From Deltaproteobacteria bacterium (GTDB taxonomy: Bacteria; UBA10199; JACPAL01; JACOUP01), in contig JACOUP010000008.1 of assembly GCA_016177765.1 (NCBI GenBank), positions 315,021 to 379,020 on the forward strand: 64,000 nt of DNA, in the 5' to 3' direction. Shown piece by piece: positions 1 to 9,548 of this stretch. The translations under genes and the position numbers were made by a program. The first letter of the stretch is position 1, and every line of letters begins with the position of its first letter. Under the pieces are notes generated by a model. The model worked only from the letters and a program-made list of their open reading frames with translations. It had not been told where the DNA came from and ran no database searches.

Positions 1-171
1 GACGCCGGCAGTACCGGTGGCGGAGGCTGGTTGAGTTTCAACCGGCGAACTTTCGGCAGGAACAGTTTCTGGGACCTTCTTCTTGGTCTTCGCCAAGAGT
101 GTTGGTGAGACAAAAACGAGAGAGAGGAAAAGAGCTCCTCCAATCTTAAGTCTGGGCAAGATTTGAAACAT
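1..171 (-). CDS. Secreted protein, N-terminal fragment (runs off window edge)
   Basis: The reading frame starts at an ATG inside the last codons of ftsK (26-base overlap) and runs out of the window, so only 57 residues are visible. They show a basic N-terminus (residues 1-9), a hydrophobic core ([12 protein letters not shown]) and an Ala-x-Ala-like cleavage region near residue 27, followed by a Lys-rich then Pro/Ala/Thr/Glu-rich stretch. This is a Sec signal peptide plus flexible linker, so the product is exported. In many proteobacteria the gene after ftsK is the lipoprotein chaperone lolA; that is only a positional guess, because no LolA fold sequence is visible. The overlap with ftsK suggests translational coupling. 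Confidence 0.6.
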   Translation of the reverse strand, partial: MFQILPRLKIGGALFLSLVFVSPTLLAKTKKKVPETVPAESSPVETQPASATGTAGV

Positions 172-2485
172 AAACCTCCCTTGGTTTGGCCCCATCGGCC
201 GGCCCGACAATCCCTTCTTTTTCCATCCGTTCGATCAAGCGGGCCGCACGATTGTAACCAATCCTTAACCGACGTTGAATCATCGAAATCGAAGCCTGTC
301 GTGTCTGGGAAACAAGCGACAGCGCTTCATCATAGAGTGTATCTTCCAGATTGTCCCCAGTCCCCTCCCCCCCGGACTCCTCCCCCTCACGCGGTTTCAG
401 GATCGACTCATCGTACTGCGGTGTCCCCTGTTTCTTCAGGTGTTCAACAATCCTCATCATCTCCGTTTCGGAGACGTAGGAACCGTGCACCCGGAGCAGA
501 CCGGACGTCCCCGGAGACATAAAAAGCATGTCCCCGTACCCCAGGAGGTGTTCTGAACCAACCGTATCCAGAATCGTTCGGGAATCGTGTTTGGAAGAAA
601 CCTTGAAGGAAATACGGGCCGGAAAATTTGCCTTGATGAGACCGGTCAAGACGTCCACCGACGGCCTTTGCGTTGCCAAGATCAGGTGGATCCCCGCCGC
701 GCGCGCCATCTGGGCCAGCCGTGTGATCGATTTTTCAACATCGTTCGCCGCCGTCATCATCAGGTCGGCCAATTCATCGATCACGATCATGATCAGGGGC
801 AGTTTTTCTTCTTTGGAAACCACCTTGTTATAGCCGGCAAGATTCCGTGCCGACTTTTGTGAGAGGAGTTCGTAGCGGCGTTCCATTTCCTCCGTTGCCC
901 AACGGAGGGCCAGTGACGCCTTCTTGGGATTGGTCACCACCGGTAACAGGAGATGGGGAATCCCCTCATAAATGGAAAGCTCCAGCATCTTGAGATCGAC
1001 CATCAGGAACCGGACATCCTCCGGGGCCGCCTTGTAAAGAACGGAAAGGATCATCGTATTGACCGAAACGCTCTTCCCTGAACCGGTAGCACCGGCTACC
1101 AGGAGATGCGGCATCTTGGCCAGATCCGCCACATAAGGGATCCCCTCGATATCCTTGCCGAGGGCGAGTGTCAGTTTTGACCCGTTTTTCTGAAATTTGG
1201 AGTGGGCGATAACATCCTTGAGCCAGACTGTTTCACGACTGCTGTTGGGGATTTCGATCCCGACCACCGGCTTGCCGGGGATCGGGGCGACAATACGAAC
1301 CGACTTCCCCCCCATAATCAACGCCAGGTCATCCTCCAAATTGACAATCTTGTTGACCTTCACCCCCGGCGCCGGTTCAAACTCATACATCGTGATGATC
1401 GGTCCCGGATGGATCTCGGTGACCCGCCCCTCCACACCATAATCGAGAAGTTTCCGTTCGAGGAGGCGCGAATTGAGCTTGAGGGAATCCTCATCGATCA
1501 CCGGTGCCGCGTCACTCCCGTCTTCAGAATCCAGGAGAGAGAGGGGAGGAAGGACAAACTCCGCGGAAGCCGGGAGGATCTCCATCTGCTCCGGTTTTTT
1601 CCTTTTGAGATCAGCGTCCGCCCGAGGGAGAATTTTGGGTTCGGTTCCCAACCCTGCCATCACTGCTGGTTCCGGGGTGAAAGCCGGCGGCTTTGTCTCT
1701 TTGGCAACCTCAACAGGGGAAACCACGGATGGCGAAACCGGGAGTCTCTCTTTGACAACACGTTTCGGCACCGGTTGAACAGTTGGTTCCCTCACAACGC
1801 GCGGTCCAAAGTCAATTTTTTGAAGCCTCTTTCTTTCGACCTGCCATTGAATAAACCGCTGACGCCATTTGGCAGAGAGCTTTGACAGTCGAGCCATCGC
1901 CAAGAAGGTGAGTGACGAGAGCCTTTGGGAAAGGATCAAGGCAATCTGTTTGAACAAGGCCAGCAGACGCATCACCCGGATCTCGGTCGCCCAGAGAAAA
2001 GTCAGGAGCCCACCAAAGAAGATCAGGAGGGTTGTCCCGGTCATCCCAAGGGTCCGGGTCAGGAGCGCCCCCAAAAACCAGCCGACCAGTCCGCCGGCAT
2101 CCTGCGGCCTCCCCCCGATCATCACCTCCTGACCTTTCAGGTGAAAGGAGAGTGCCGAAAGGGCCACAAAAACGAGAAAGGCGACCTGACGGCTCCAGGT
2201 AAAAATCCCCTTCTTGGAGGCGATCGCGGTAAAAGCGACAACAAAAAAGGAGGCGATCAGGAAATAGGACCCGTAGCCGAGAAGGGTCACCAAAAGATCG
2301 GCGGCATAGGAGCCGACGACCCCTCCCAGATTGTGGATCGTCTTCGAATGCCCCAAAGAGTTGAGGGAAGGATCGCTCGCCCGATAGGAAAAGAGACAGA
2401 GCAACAGGAAGATGCCAATGGCCAAAAAGCAGAGACCGAAAATTTCGCGGGAATGGTCTTCGGAAGAGCTTTTTCTCACCGCCAT
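146..2485 (-). CDS. ftsK: DNA translocase FtsK
   Basis: This is the septal DNA pump that clears chromosome ends during division; 779 residues, typical of the shorter FtsK/SpoIIIE class. The first ~190 residues hold about four membrane segments, followed by a Pro/Lys-rich linker. The motor domain has Walker A (GATGSGKS, ~residue 463), Walker B ([10 protein letters not shown], ~568), and a C-terminal winged-helix gamma domain ([17 protein letters not shown]), which in the family reads polar KOPS DNA sites. The ATG at 2485 was chosen because the frame upstream is antisense to ychF and because a TATAAT box lies just before it. It is divergent from ychF and overlaps the next gene downstream. Confidence 0.96.
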   Translation of the reverse strand: MAVRKSSSEDHSREIFGLCFLAIGIFLLLCLFSYRASDPSLNSLGHSKTIHNLGGVVGSYAADLLVTLLGYGSYFLIASFFVVAFTAIASKKGIFTWSRQVAFLVFVALSALSFHLKGQEVMIGGRPQDAGGLVGWFLGALLTRTLGMTGTTLLIFFGGLLTFLWATEIRVMRLLALFKQIALILSQRLSSLTFLAMARLSKLSAKWRQRFIQWQVERKRLQKIDFGPRVVREPTVQPVPKRVVKERLPVSPSVVSPVEVAKETKPPAFTPEPAVMAGLGTEPKILPRADADLKRKKPEQMEILPASAEFVLPPLSLLDSEDGSDAAPVIDEDSLKLNSRLLERKLLDYGVEGRVTEIHPGPIITMYEFEPAPGVKVNKIVNLEDDLALIMGGKSVRIVAPIPGKPVVGIEIPNSSRETVWLKDVIAHSKFQKNGSKLTLALGKDIEGIPYVADLAKMPHLLVAGATGSGKSVSVNTMILSVLYKAAPEDVRFLMVDLKMLELSIYEGIPHLLLPVVTNPKKASLALRWATEEMERRYELLSQKSARNLAGYNKVVSKEEKLPLIMIVIDELADLMMTAANDVEKSITRLAQMARAAGIHLILATQRPSVDVLTGLIKANFPARISFKVSSKHDSRTILDTVGSEHLLGYGDMLFMSPGTSGLLRVHGSYVSETEMMRIVEHLKKQGTPQYDESILKPREGEESGGEGTGDNLEDTLYDEALSLVSQTRQASISMIQRRLRIGYNRAARLIERMEKEGIVGPADGAKPREVYVSNLAQT

Positions 2486-2497
2486 AAAGTTGGGAAA

Positions 2498-2525
2498 ATT
2501 ATAAAATAAGAACCTTGAAAGTAAA
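2498..2525 (-). promoter_or_regulatory. Predicted sigma70-like promoter of ftsK
   Basis: On the minus strand a perfect TATAAT (2498-2503) is preceded by TTTACT (2520-2525) with a 16-base spacer. A start about seven bases past the -10 would leave only ~6 bases before the ATG at 2485, so the mRNA would be nearly leaderless and without a Shine-Dalgarno site. Confidence 0.5.
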
Positions 2526-2548
2526 GGGAAATATGTTACTGGAGCCGA

Positions 2549-3643
2549 ATGAGTTTGCAATGCGGTATTGTCGGTCTTCCGAATGTCGGCAAATCGACCC
2601 TCTTTAACGCCCTGACGGCGGCCGGGGCGGCGGCGGCCAACTATCCTTTTTGCACCATCGATCCGAACATCGGTGTCGTGCCGCTTCCGGAGCCCCGTCT
2701 GGAGACCTTGAGCAGGATGTTTCAGCCGGACAAGACCACGCCGACCGCCATTGAGTTTGTGGATATCGCAGGACTGGTAGCCGGCGCCTCCAAGGGGGCC
2801 GGGTTGGGTAACCAGTTTCTGGGGCATATCCGCAATGTGGACGCCATTGTCCATGTCGTCCGCTGTTTTGAAGACCCCGACGTGGTCCATGTCTCCGGAT
2901 CCATCGATCCGTTAAGAGATCTGGAGGTGATCCATACGGAACTCGCCCTGGCCGATCTGGAAACCGTCGAAAAAAGACTCGGCAAAACCAGCAAGGCCGC
3001 CAAGTCCGGCGACAAAAAATCGATCGCGGAACTCCCCCTTCTGGAACGTCTCAAAACAACCCTGAACGAGGGGAAACCAGCTCGTTCGCTTTCTCTCAGT
3101 GACGAGGAAAAACCGATGTTAAGGGATCTCTTTCTCCTCACGGCCAAGCCGCTCCTCTACGTTGCCAATGTCTCGGAGAAAGAATGGACCGGCCTCTCAT
3201 CATCGGTTAAGAAACTGACTGAAGCGGCCCGCAGGGAAGGGACAGTCGCCATCCCGATCTGCGGCAAAGTCGAGGCGGAGATTGCAGAGCTCAAAGGGGA
3301 GGAGCGAACCACTTTTTTAAAGGAAATGGGCCTTTCTGAATCGGGGCTCGACCGGCTCGCGCGCGAGGGGTACAAACTTTTGAACCTGATCACCTTCTTC
3401 ACCGCCGGCAAACAGGAGGTCCGGGCCTGGACCGTTACCCGCGGGACCAAGGCGCCACAAGCGGCTGGTGTTATCCATTCCGATTTTGAAAAAGGGTTCA
3501 TCAAGGCGGAGACCTATCATTATGACGATCTGATCGCCAACGGCTCCGAACTAAAAGTAAAAGAGAAAGGATTGCTCCGCCTGGAAGGGAAAGATTATAC
3601 CGTGCAAGACGGGGATATTTTCTATTTCCGGTTCAATGTTTGA
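2549..3643 (+). CDS. ychF: Ribosome-binding ATPase YchF (Obg family)
   Basis: YchF is a conserved ATP-preferring member of the Obg family that associates with ribosomes and is linked to stress and translation control. The 364 residues match the usual length. The P-loop GLPNVGKS is at residues 9-16, the G3 motif is DIAGL, and the G4 position carries NVSE, the family-specific variant of NKxD that explains ATP preference. A helical insert is followed by a C-terminal TGS domain from about residue 280 ([14 protein letters not shown]). A GGAG sits a few bases before the ATG. It is divergent from ftsK. Confidence 0.97.
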   Translation: MSLQCGIVGLPNVGKSTLFNALTAAGAAAANYPFCTIDPNIGVVPLPEPRLETLSRMFQPDKTTPTAIEFVDIAGLVAGASKGAGLGNQFLGHIRNVDAIVHVVRCFEDPDVVHVSGSIDPLRDLEVIHTELALADLETVEKRLGKTSKAAKSGDKKSIAELPLLERLKTTLNEGKPARSLSLSDEEKPMLRDLFLLTAKPLLYVANVSEKEWTGLSSSVKKLTEAARREGTVAIPICGKVEAEIAELKGEERTTFLKEMGLSESGLDRLAREGYKLLNLITFFTAGKQEVRAWTVTRGTKAPQAAGVIHSDFEKGFIKAETYHYDDLIANGSELKVKEKGLLRLEGKDYTVQDGDIFYFRFNV

Positions 3644-3687
3644 ATTTATTGACAGACCGCTTCCTTTTTGTTAGCAAGGGGGTCACT

Positions 3688-4221
3688 ATGAAAAAAATAT
3701 TGTTCGCGGTTGTTGCTGTGTTGGCCGTTGTCAGCTTGGCTTCCTCAGGCTCGGCCGCCGGAAAGGCAAAAAGGAGTTACCAGGCTCCTCAAGAGTCCAG
3801 TTCACGGCAGGGCCATTTTGATGTCGGCGGTGGTTTTGGTTTAACCGTTCGCTCCCCGGTCCAGTTTGATATCAATACCGGGGTCCGGTACTTCCTCTGG
3901 GAGGATATCTCCCTCGGGCTGGACGTCGACACCCTCATACGGGGAACGACAGCCTTTGCTGTCACCGCGGGAGGCCGTTATCACTTTGATATCCCCCCCC
4001 TTCCGGAGTTAGTACCGTATGCCGGACTAGGGCTCGGTGGTGTTTTCGATGTCAACGGGGGAAAGGCGATGAACATCTCGGTTCCCGACCTCGGTTTTGA
4101 CTACGAGATCCTTCACAACTTCTTCCTGGGACCGGAGTTCTCGGTGAACATCCTCACCGATTTCGAAGATACCACCTGGAATGTCCGGATCCTCTTCGTC
4201 AAGGCAACCTACCGCTTCTAA
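3688..4221 (+). CDS. Predicted outer-membrane beta-barrel protein
   Basis: The 177-residue product starts with a clear signal peptide (KKILFAVVAVLAVVSLASSGSAA, cut after about residue 24). The mature part alternates short beta-strand-like segments with Gly/Asp turns and ends in an aromatic residue (VKATYRF), the usual C-terminal signature for Bam-dependent barrels. Eight strands are plausible for this size (OmpA/OmpW-like). The ATG at 3688 is preferred over upstream in-frame codons because AGGGGG precedes it and the signal peptide begins there. A weak TTGACA-17-TAGCAA promoter lies at 3649-3677. No specific family was recognised. Its end overlaps that of convergent dapE by four bases. Confidence 0.72.
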   Translation: MKKILFAVVAVLAVVSLASSGSAAGKAKRSYQAPQESSSRQGHFDVGGGFGLTVRSPVQFDINTGVRYFLWEDISLGLDVDTLIRGTTAFAVTAGGRYHFDIPPLPELVPYAGLGLGGVFDVNGGKAMNISVPDLGFDYEILHNFFLGPEFSVNILTDFEDTTWNVRILFVKATYRF

Positions 4222-5363
4222 CTCCAAGCGGCGAGAAAATCTTCGTAAATCTGCGTTAGTTTTTCAATGTCCGCAATACGGGCCCATTCATCCACCTGAT
4301 GGAGGGAACCGCCGGCCAGGCCAAACTCCATCACAGGGATCCCAAACTGGGCGAAGAACCGGCCATCGGAGGTCCCCCCTTCTGTGTTAAACTCCGGTTC
4401 GCGTCCGGTCCCCTTCTTGATCACCTCTTTTAAAACAGCCTTCATCTTTGAACTCTCGGAAAAGAAGGGAGTAGCCTCGTTGCGGATGCCCATTTTGTAG
4501 GGCAGGCCGACAGACTGCAGTATTTGGTGGAACTCCCTTTCAACTTTTTCAAAGTGGCAGGCCGGATTGTAACGGATGGCAAACTTGAAAGAGAGCTCCC
4601 CAGGGATGACATTGTAAGCCCCTGCCCCCATCCGCAGATCGGTTATCTGTAAATTGCTCGGTGGAAAACCCTCTCTGGGCTTTCCCCCATCCAGGTCAAA
4701 ACCGACGATTCTCTCAAGAGAGGTTAAGGTCCAGTGAAGAGGATTTTTGGCTAGATGGGGATAGGCCACATGCCCCTGCTTCCCCTGGATAACCACATCC
4801 CCATGAATAATCCCGCGCCTCCCCTGCTTGACCACTTCCCCTAATTCCTTGGGATTGGTCGGTTCCCCAACGAGGGCATAATCAATCTTTTCCCCCTCTT
4901 TCTGCAACTGCTCCAACAGACTCAAAGCCCCCTCTTCCGTCGAGGTCTCTTCGTTGCCGGTGATCACGAGGCTGATCTTCCCCTTGAAATTCTTGCCCCG
5001 CTTTTCAACAAACTGTTTGGCCGCCACCATCTGGCAGGCCACCCCCCCCTTCATGTCACAGGCACCGCGCCCGACAACACGATTTTCGACAATCTTTCCC
5101 TCAAAAGGAGGGGTCGACCATTTCTTTTCATCACCGGGCGGAACCACATCAGTGTGACCAACGAGACAAATGTTGGGGGAACCGGTCCCATAGGTGGCAT
5201 AAAGATTAAAAACTTTGCCGAAGTCAAGATGACGGACCTGAAACCCGGCCGCCTGCAGATATCGACCGATTTCTTTTTGAAGACCGCAATCCTCCGGACT
5301 GATCGTCCGGAAACGGATCATCTTGAGTGTAAGATCAACCGGGGAGTCATTCAGATCCAGCAT
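4218..5363 (-). CDS. dapE: Succinyl-diaminopimelate desuccinylase (M20 family)
   Basis: DapE removes the succinyl group from N-succinyl-LL-diaminopimelate in lysine and peptidoglycan-precursor synthesis. The 381 residues match the family. Metal-binding motifs are present in order: GHTDVVPPG, GRGACDMKGG, GNEETSTEEGA, and near the C-terminus EGGTSDGRF and GSLHQVDE. The other possibility is another M20 deacylase such as ArgE, but the GGTSDGRF signature favours DapE. It lies 12 bases after the GGDEF/HD-GYP gene on the same strand, so the two are probably co-transcribed, an unusual pairing. Confidence 0.9.
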   Translation of the reverse strand: MLDLNDSPVDLTLKMIRFRTISPEDCGLQKEIGRYLQAAGFQVRHLDFGKVFNLYATYGTGSPNICLVGHTDVVPPGDEKKWSTPPFEGKIVENRVVGRGACDMKGGVACQMVAAKQFVEKRGKNFKGKISLVITGNEETSTEEGALSLLEQLQKEGEKIDYALVGEPTNPKELGEVVKQGRRGIIHGDVVIQGKQGHVAYPHLAKNPLHWTLTSLERIVGFDLDGGKPREGFPPSNLQITDLRMGAGAYNVIPGELSFKFAIRYNPACHFEKVEREFHQILQSVGLPYKMGIRNEATPFFSESSKMKAVLKEVIKKGTGREPEFNTEGGTSDGRFFAQFGIPVMEFGLAGGSLHQVDEWARIADIEKLTQIYEDFLAAWS

Positions 5364-5375
5364 GGAGGGAACATA

Positions 5376-6947
5376 TCAACCTCCCTGGACCATTTCAACA
5401 AAAACATGGGTGAAATCAGGGTCGAATTGCGTCCCGGCGCCGCGCCGGATTTCTTCAAGGGCCTGTTCCACCGTCAGGCAGGAACGATACGGTTGATCAT
5501 TTGTCATACTGTCCCAGGCCTCGGCAATGGCCAAAATGCGGGCCCCTGTTGGAATCTCGCTCCCCTTGAGGCGTGACGGGTACCCATAACCATCATACCG
5601 TTCATGATGGTGCAGGACCATCGGAACCTCAGTTTCGACAAACCGGATTTGTTGCAGGATCTGGGCCCCCAAGGTCGGGTGTTTTTGCAATAATTGGTAT
5701 TCCTGTGAAGAGAGTTTTTCCTTTTTGACCAGGATCTTCTCATCAATCGCCACCTTGCCGATATCATGCAGAAGACCGGCCGAACGGATCTTGCCAATCT
5801 CCGCTTCTGCCAGCGAAAGGCGTTCGGCCAGTTGCGAGGCCAAAAATGAAACCTTCAGCGAATGTTGATTGAGAAGCTGCTGGGAAAGGGAGAGGTGCTG
5901 GAGGCATTGGAAAATCGCCTCGAGGTATCCCTTTTTGACCTCCTCGGTGATCTCGTGAATCTTGCCGACCAGTTCCGACAACGCCCTGGCATTGATCGTC
6001 ACGGGCATTTCGGAGCGGGCATCCTTGTGGGTGCAGACCGTCCCACGCCCCCGGCTCTTGGCCTCATAGAGCCCTTTGTCCGCAAAGGCGATCAGGTCAT
6101 CCTTGGTCATGGCCCCCTCGGAGAGCGAGGAAACACCGATACTCACCGTCAGGTAGAAGACCACTTCTCCCGGCGGGGGTGAAAAAGGGTGGGCCTCGAT
6201 CTTCTTCCGGATCCGGTGGGCCAGCATCATCGCCTGAGACAAGGGGGTCTCCGGGAGAATAACAGCAAATTCGTCGCCACCATAACGGGCCACCCAATCC
6301 ACACTTCGGAAGGATTGCCGGAGCAGTCCGGCAATGTGGGTAAGGACGTAATCACCCGCCCGGTGGCCGTAGGTATCATTCACCGACTTGAAGTAATCGA
6401 TATCCAGCATCAACAGGGACAAGGGGTGATGGTAACGCCGGCAACGCTCAAATTCGTTGGTCACCATTTCATAAAAATACCGGTGGTTGTACAGATCGGT
6501 CAGCCCGTCGCGGATCGCCAGATCCTTCAGTTTTTGCGCCGTCACCTCGATCTCGTCCCTTAATCTTTTGCGCTCCAAGACTGTCAACACAATATGCCCC
6601 AGGGAAACCGTTTGAATTTCCTCCTGCGTGAGGTAATCATAGGCCCCCTGCTTAATCGCCTCGGCTGCAATCTTCTCATTCCCGTCGGAAACGATCAGGA
6701 CCACCGGAGTCCTGAGTCTCCTTTCATGAAGCCTCAGGAGAAGCGCGAAGCTATCGATCGATGGCGGGCGATGGTTCGTGAGGATAAGATCAACCCCCCC
6801 TTTTTCAAGGAGGCGGAGGGATTCGGTGATATTTTTTTTGATCAGTAACGAGGCCTCTGGCAGATTCTTCAGGATATTTTGACGAACACGGTCACAATCT
6901 TTTTCACACTCTTCAATCAGAAGCAGGGAAAGTTTCAGGTCTTTCAT
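5376..6947 (-). CDS. Pseudo-receiver, GGDEF and HD-GYP dual cyclic-di-GMP protein
   Basis: This 523-residue protein has three domains. Residues ~3-125 resemble a response-regulator receiver, but the phospho-acceptor position reads DLILTNHRPP, with Asn where Asp is expected, and the usual KP after the last strand is TQ. Residues ~150-310 form a GGDEF diguanylate cyclase with an intact RYGGDEF and an RxxD inhibitory site (RSVD) exactly five residues upstream. Residues ~350-520 form an HD-GYP phosphodiesterase (HDIGK and HHHERYDGYGYP). It could therefore both make and break cyclic-di-GMP. The ATG at 6947 begins the receiver fold; an upstream TTG at 7013 is less likely. Confidence 0.9.
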   Translation of the reverse strand: MKDLKLSLLLIEECEKDCDRVRQNILKNLPEASLLIKKNITESLRLLEKGGVDLILTNHRPPSIDSFALLLRLHERRLRTPVVLIVSDGNEKIAAEAIKQGAYDYLTQEEIQTVSLGHIVLTVLERKRLRDEIEVTAQKLKDLAIRDGLTDLYNHRYFYEMVTNEFERCRRYHHPLSLLMLDIDYFKSVNDTYGHRAGDYVLTHIAGLLRQSFRSVDWVARYGGDEFAVILPETPLSQAMMLAHRIRKKIEAHPFSPPPGEVVFYLTVSIGVSSLSEGAMTKDDLIAFADKGLYEAKSRGRGTVCTHKDARSEMPVTINARALSELVGKIHEITEEVKKGYLEAIFQCLQHLSLSQQLLNQHSLKVSFLASQLAERLSLAEAEIGKIRSAGLLHDIGKVAIDEKILVKKEKLSSQEYQLLQKHPTLGAQILQQIRFVETEVPMVLHHHERYDGYGYPSRLKGSEIPTGARILAIAEAWDSMTNDQPYRSCLTVEQALEEIRRGAGTQFDPDFTHVFVEMVQGG

Positions 6948-7000
6948 GAAACTGGGGGAAGTATACCGCCGTTGGAGAGCCAGCGCAATCGGGAAAAAGT

Positions 7001-7030
7001 TTGACAAGTCCAAGGAAGCACTTTTACAAT
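7001..7030 (+). promoter_or_regulatory. Predicted sigma70-like promoter
   Basis: TTGACA at 7001-7006 and TACAAT at 7025-7030 are separated by 18 bases. The expected start, about seven bases later, coincides with the GTG at 7038, so the transcript for the TPR gene would be leaderless. Confidence 0.6.
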
Positions 7031-7037
7031 CACCCTC

Positions 7038-8138
7038 GTGTCTCTTCGAAAATCGGTCTTTTTTTTATTCCTCATTTTCCAAGCTGTTGGACCTTGGGGT
7101 AATTCCCCCTCCGCAATCGCCGCCTCATTCCCCATCCCCCTCCAACAACAGTTGGCTGTTGTCGGGAGAGACCTCTTGATCAAAAGGGAATACCAAGAAG
7201 CGGAAAAGATGTTTCGTCAGATGATTCAGGATTATCCCGATAACCTTCTTGGCTACTTTGCCATGATGTCCCTTTACCAGGTGCAAAACCTTGAAAATTT
7301 CGATTTTCGTTTCGAACAGAATTACGAGCCATGGCAGAAGGAAGGGAGAAAACGGGCCGTCAAAATCTACAATAGTAACAGCGCCTCCCCTTGGGAACTC
7401 CTTGTGGCCGGCGGAGCCCTGGGGGTCTCCGGATTTGACAAGGCCCACCGGGGGGACTGGTGGGGGGGCTTGAATGACGGGGTCATGGCGATCCGTCTCC
7501 TGAGGAAGGCCAAATTCAGCGACCCCCAATTTGCCGATGCCGATCTGGGAATCGGCTTATATGAATACTGGCGGAGCGTTTTTACCAAACGACTCTGGTT
7601 CCTCCCATTCTTTGCCGATCGTCGAACGATCGGAATCGCCGCGGTCCACAACGCCATGGACCATGGCCACTTTACCCCAATCCTCGCCACGATGGCCCTT
7701 TCCTTCATCCATGTCGAAGAAAAAAAAGAGGAAGAGGCCCTCTCGCTCTTGGAGGAACTCCTGCAACAGGTCCCACAAAACATCATCTTGAAAACCCTTT
7801 ATGGAAGCACCCTCTCGCACCAGAAGAAATTTGACATGGCTGAAAAAGAATTCCGCCAGATCCTGGCAATTGACCCGGCGATCACCAAGACCCATCTGCA
7901 TCTGGCAATCAACGGGGTCCGGCAGCAAAAAAACTTGGATGAGGCCTCTCGCGAACTGGACCTCTTTTTTCAGGACTGCCGGCAGAATCAGTGGCTGGCG
8001 ACCGGCCATTTTTACCGTGGTGAGATCGCCGCACTGAAGAATGAGAAGGCCCAGGCGATCCAGGAATACAAAACAGCCCTTCGCTACAATAAAAAAATCC
8101 CTGGTCCCAAAAAGAGACTCGCCGAACTGGAAAAATAG
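7038..8138 (+). CDS. Exported TPR-repeat protein
   Basis: A 366-residue protein with an N-terminal signal peptide (FFLFLIFQAVGPWG, cleavage near ASAIAA) followed by helical repeats. Tetratricopeptide-type units are clearest around residues 45-80 (REYQEAEKMFRQMIQDYPDN) and 260-365 (FDMAEKEFRQILAIDPA, KAQAIQEYKTALRYNKK). The middle section, rich in Trp and Gly, carries no recognised domain. Such proteins usually act as periplasmic scaffolds. The start is GTG and there is no Shine-Dalgarno; the promoter placement argues for leaderless translation. The next gene on the strand is a patatin-like lipase 70 bases on. Confidence 0.8.
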   Translation: MSLRKSVFFLFLIFQAVGPWGNSPSAIAASFPIPLQQQLAVVGRDLLIKREYQEAEKMFRQMIQDYPDNLLGYFAMMSLYQVQNLENFDFRFEQNYEPWQKEGRKRAVKIYNSNSASPWELLVAGGALGVSGFDKAHRGDWWGGLNDGVMAIRLLRKAKFSDPQFADADLGIGLYEYWRSVFTKRLWFLPFFADRRTIGIAAVHNAMDHGHFTPILATMALSFIHVEEKKEEEALSLLEELLQQVPQNIILKTLYGSTLSHQKKFDMAEKEFRQILAIDPAITKTHLHLAINGVRQQKNLDEASRELDLFFQDCRQNQWLATGHFYRGEIAALKNEKAQAIQEYKTALRYNKKIPGPKKRLAELEK

Positions 8139-8208
8139 ATTTTCCTTAAAAAAGAGCTGATTTTCCTTGATTTTGACGCGAAGCGTTGTTAGAGTTGAGG
8201 GCAACTGA

Positions 8209-9504
8209 ATGGGCCTGACGATCGTCCAAAAGAGTGATCTTTCCCGCCCGAAACCGAATCCCAAAATTGCCCTTGTCCTTGCCGGTGGTGCCATTACCGG
8301 CGGGACCTTCAAGGTCGGCGGTCTCAAGGCCTTAAACGATTTCCTGGTCAACCGCAAAGTCACCGACTTTGACATCTATGTCGGGGCCTCGGCCGGTGGT
8401 TTTCTCGCCGCCGCGCTGGCCGGCGGAATCACGCCGGAAGAGATGCTGAAAAGCCTGGACGGTTCCTCCAAACTCTTCAGCCAGCTCTCCCCATGGCATA
8501 TCTATCAACCCAACTGGCTGGAATTTGCCGAACGCCCCTTGCGTTTCTTCACCCAAAGTCTTGCCTACCTCCCCCGTTTGGCCTCTCCCTTGTTCCAACG
8601 CCCTCCCAAGGGTGCTTCACCCAACCTGAAGGAGATATTGCAAAAACGTCTTTTGGAGATCCCCTCCTTATGGGAGATGATCCCTTCGGGATTTTTCGAC
8701 AACGGCCCTTTGGAAAAATACCTCCGGAAGAACATGAAGAGAAACCGGATACCCAATGATTTCACGGCAATGAAAAAGAAACGGGGCAAGTCCCTCTATG
8801 TGGTCACTACGAACCTGGATACCGCAGAGAGGGTGATCTTTGGACCGGACGAAAAAAATGACGTAACCATTTCAAAGGCGGTCCAGGCATCCACTGCCGT
8901 TCCCCTCCTTTACAAGCCGGTTCGGATTCAGGGAGTTGATTATACCGATGGCGCCGTCCGGCGAACGACCAACATGGATGTTGCGATCCAGAAGAAAGCG
9001 GAATTGATCATCTGCTACAACCCGTTCCGTCCCTACTCCAACAAGCTGATGTTACAGTACCTTAAAGAGGAGGGGCGCTATGTCGCCAAGAACCGGTATC
9101 TTTCCTCCCACGGCCTCTTGATGATTCTCAATCAGGTCTTCCGGACGATTCTGCATACACGCATCCGGTATTTCATCGATCAGATCCGCGTTGACCCCAA
9201 CTTTAAGGGGGATCTCATCCTGATCGAGCCCCACGACGACGATTCCCTCTTTTTTGGGATGAACCCGATGTCGTTCTGGGACCGGGCGAAGGCGGCCAGC
9301 CACGGTTTCACCTCCGTTCGCAATACCATCCTCTCCCGCTTTGGCGAGGTTTCCAAAATTCTTGCCGCCTACGGCATCACCATGAGCCGTGATCTGGTGG
9401 ACAAAGATTACAGTCAGATCCGCAAGACACGAAATGATGCCAAGATCATGAAAGTTCTGGAAAAAGACCCCGCCCGCCGCCTTCGGATCGTCAAGGCGGC
9501 CTGA
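8209..9504 (+). CDS. Patatin-like phospholipase
   Basis: The 431-residue protein carries the patatin catalytic layout: a glycine-rich oxyanion loop near residue 27 (LAGGAITGGTFKVGG), the Ser nucleophile elbow GASAGG near residue 64, and the Asp of the dyad in YTDGAVRR near residue 248. It should cleave acyl chains from phospholipids or related esters. No signal peptide is visible, so it is probably cytoplasmic or peripheral. GAGG precedes the ATG by eight bases. One copy of the dispersed GGTGNNNCACCC palindrome (8611-8625) encodes the local sequence KGASPN, a hint that this loop holds inserted DNA. Confidence 0.9.
   Translation: MGLTIVQKSDLSRPKPNPKIALVLAGGAITGGTFKVGGLKALNDFLVNRKVTDFDIYVGASAGGFLAAALAGGITPEEMLKSLDGSSKLFSQLSPWHIYQPNWLEFAERPLRFFTQSLAYLPRLASPLFQRPPKGASPNLKEILQKRLLEIPSLWEMIPSGFFDNGPLEKYLRKNMKRNRIPNDFTAMKKKRGKSLYVVTTNLDTAERVIFGPDEKNDVTISKAVQASTAVPLLYKPVRIQGVDYTDGAVRRTTNMDVAIQKKAELIICYNPFRPYSNKLMLQYLKEEGRYVAKNRYLSSHGLLMILNQVFRTILHTRIRYFIDQIRVDPNFKGDLILIEPHDDDSLFFGMNPMSFWDRAKAASHGFTSVRNTILSRFGEVSKILAAYGITMSRDLVDKDYSQIRKTRNDAKIMKVLEKDPARRLRIVKAA
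8611..8625. repeat. Dispersed GGTG-NNN-CACCC palindromic unit (single copy)
   Basis: GGTGCTTCACCCAAC is flanked by CCCAAG and matches the units arrayed at 24658-24702 almost base for base. It encodes part of PKGASPN in the patatin-like protein. Confidence 0.55.
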
Positions 9505-9548
9505 TTTTTTCGATTGTCCCGTTCCCCCTTCCCTGTTAAGCCTCTCTC

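Noticed and set aside
1202-1885. Long plus-strand frame opposite ftsK
   Set aside because: It is a shadow of ftsK with no recognisable protein features.
2486-2890. Upstream extension of ftsK on the minus strand
   Set aside because: It is antisense to the conserved ychF N-terminus and would cross the TATAAT promoter; ATG 2485 gives a normal FtsK start.
8174-8200. TTGACG considered as a promoter for the patatin gene
   Set aside because: The nearest TAGAGT box is only 11 bases away, too short a spacer.
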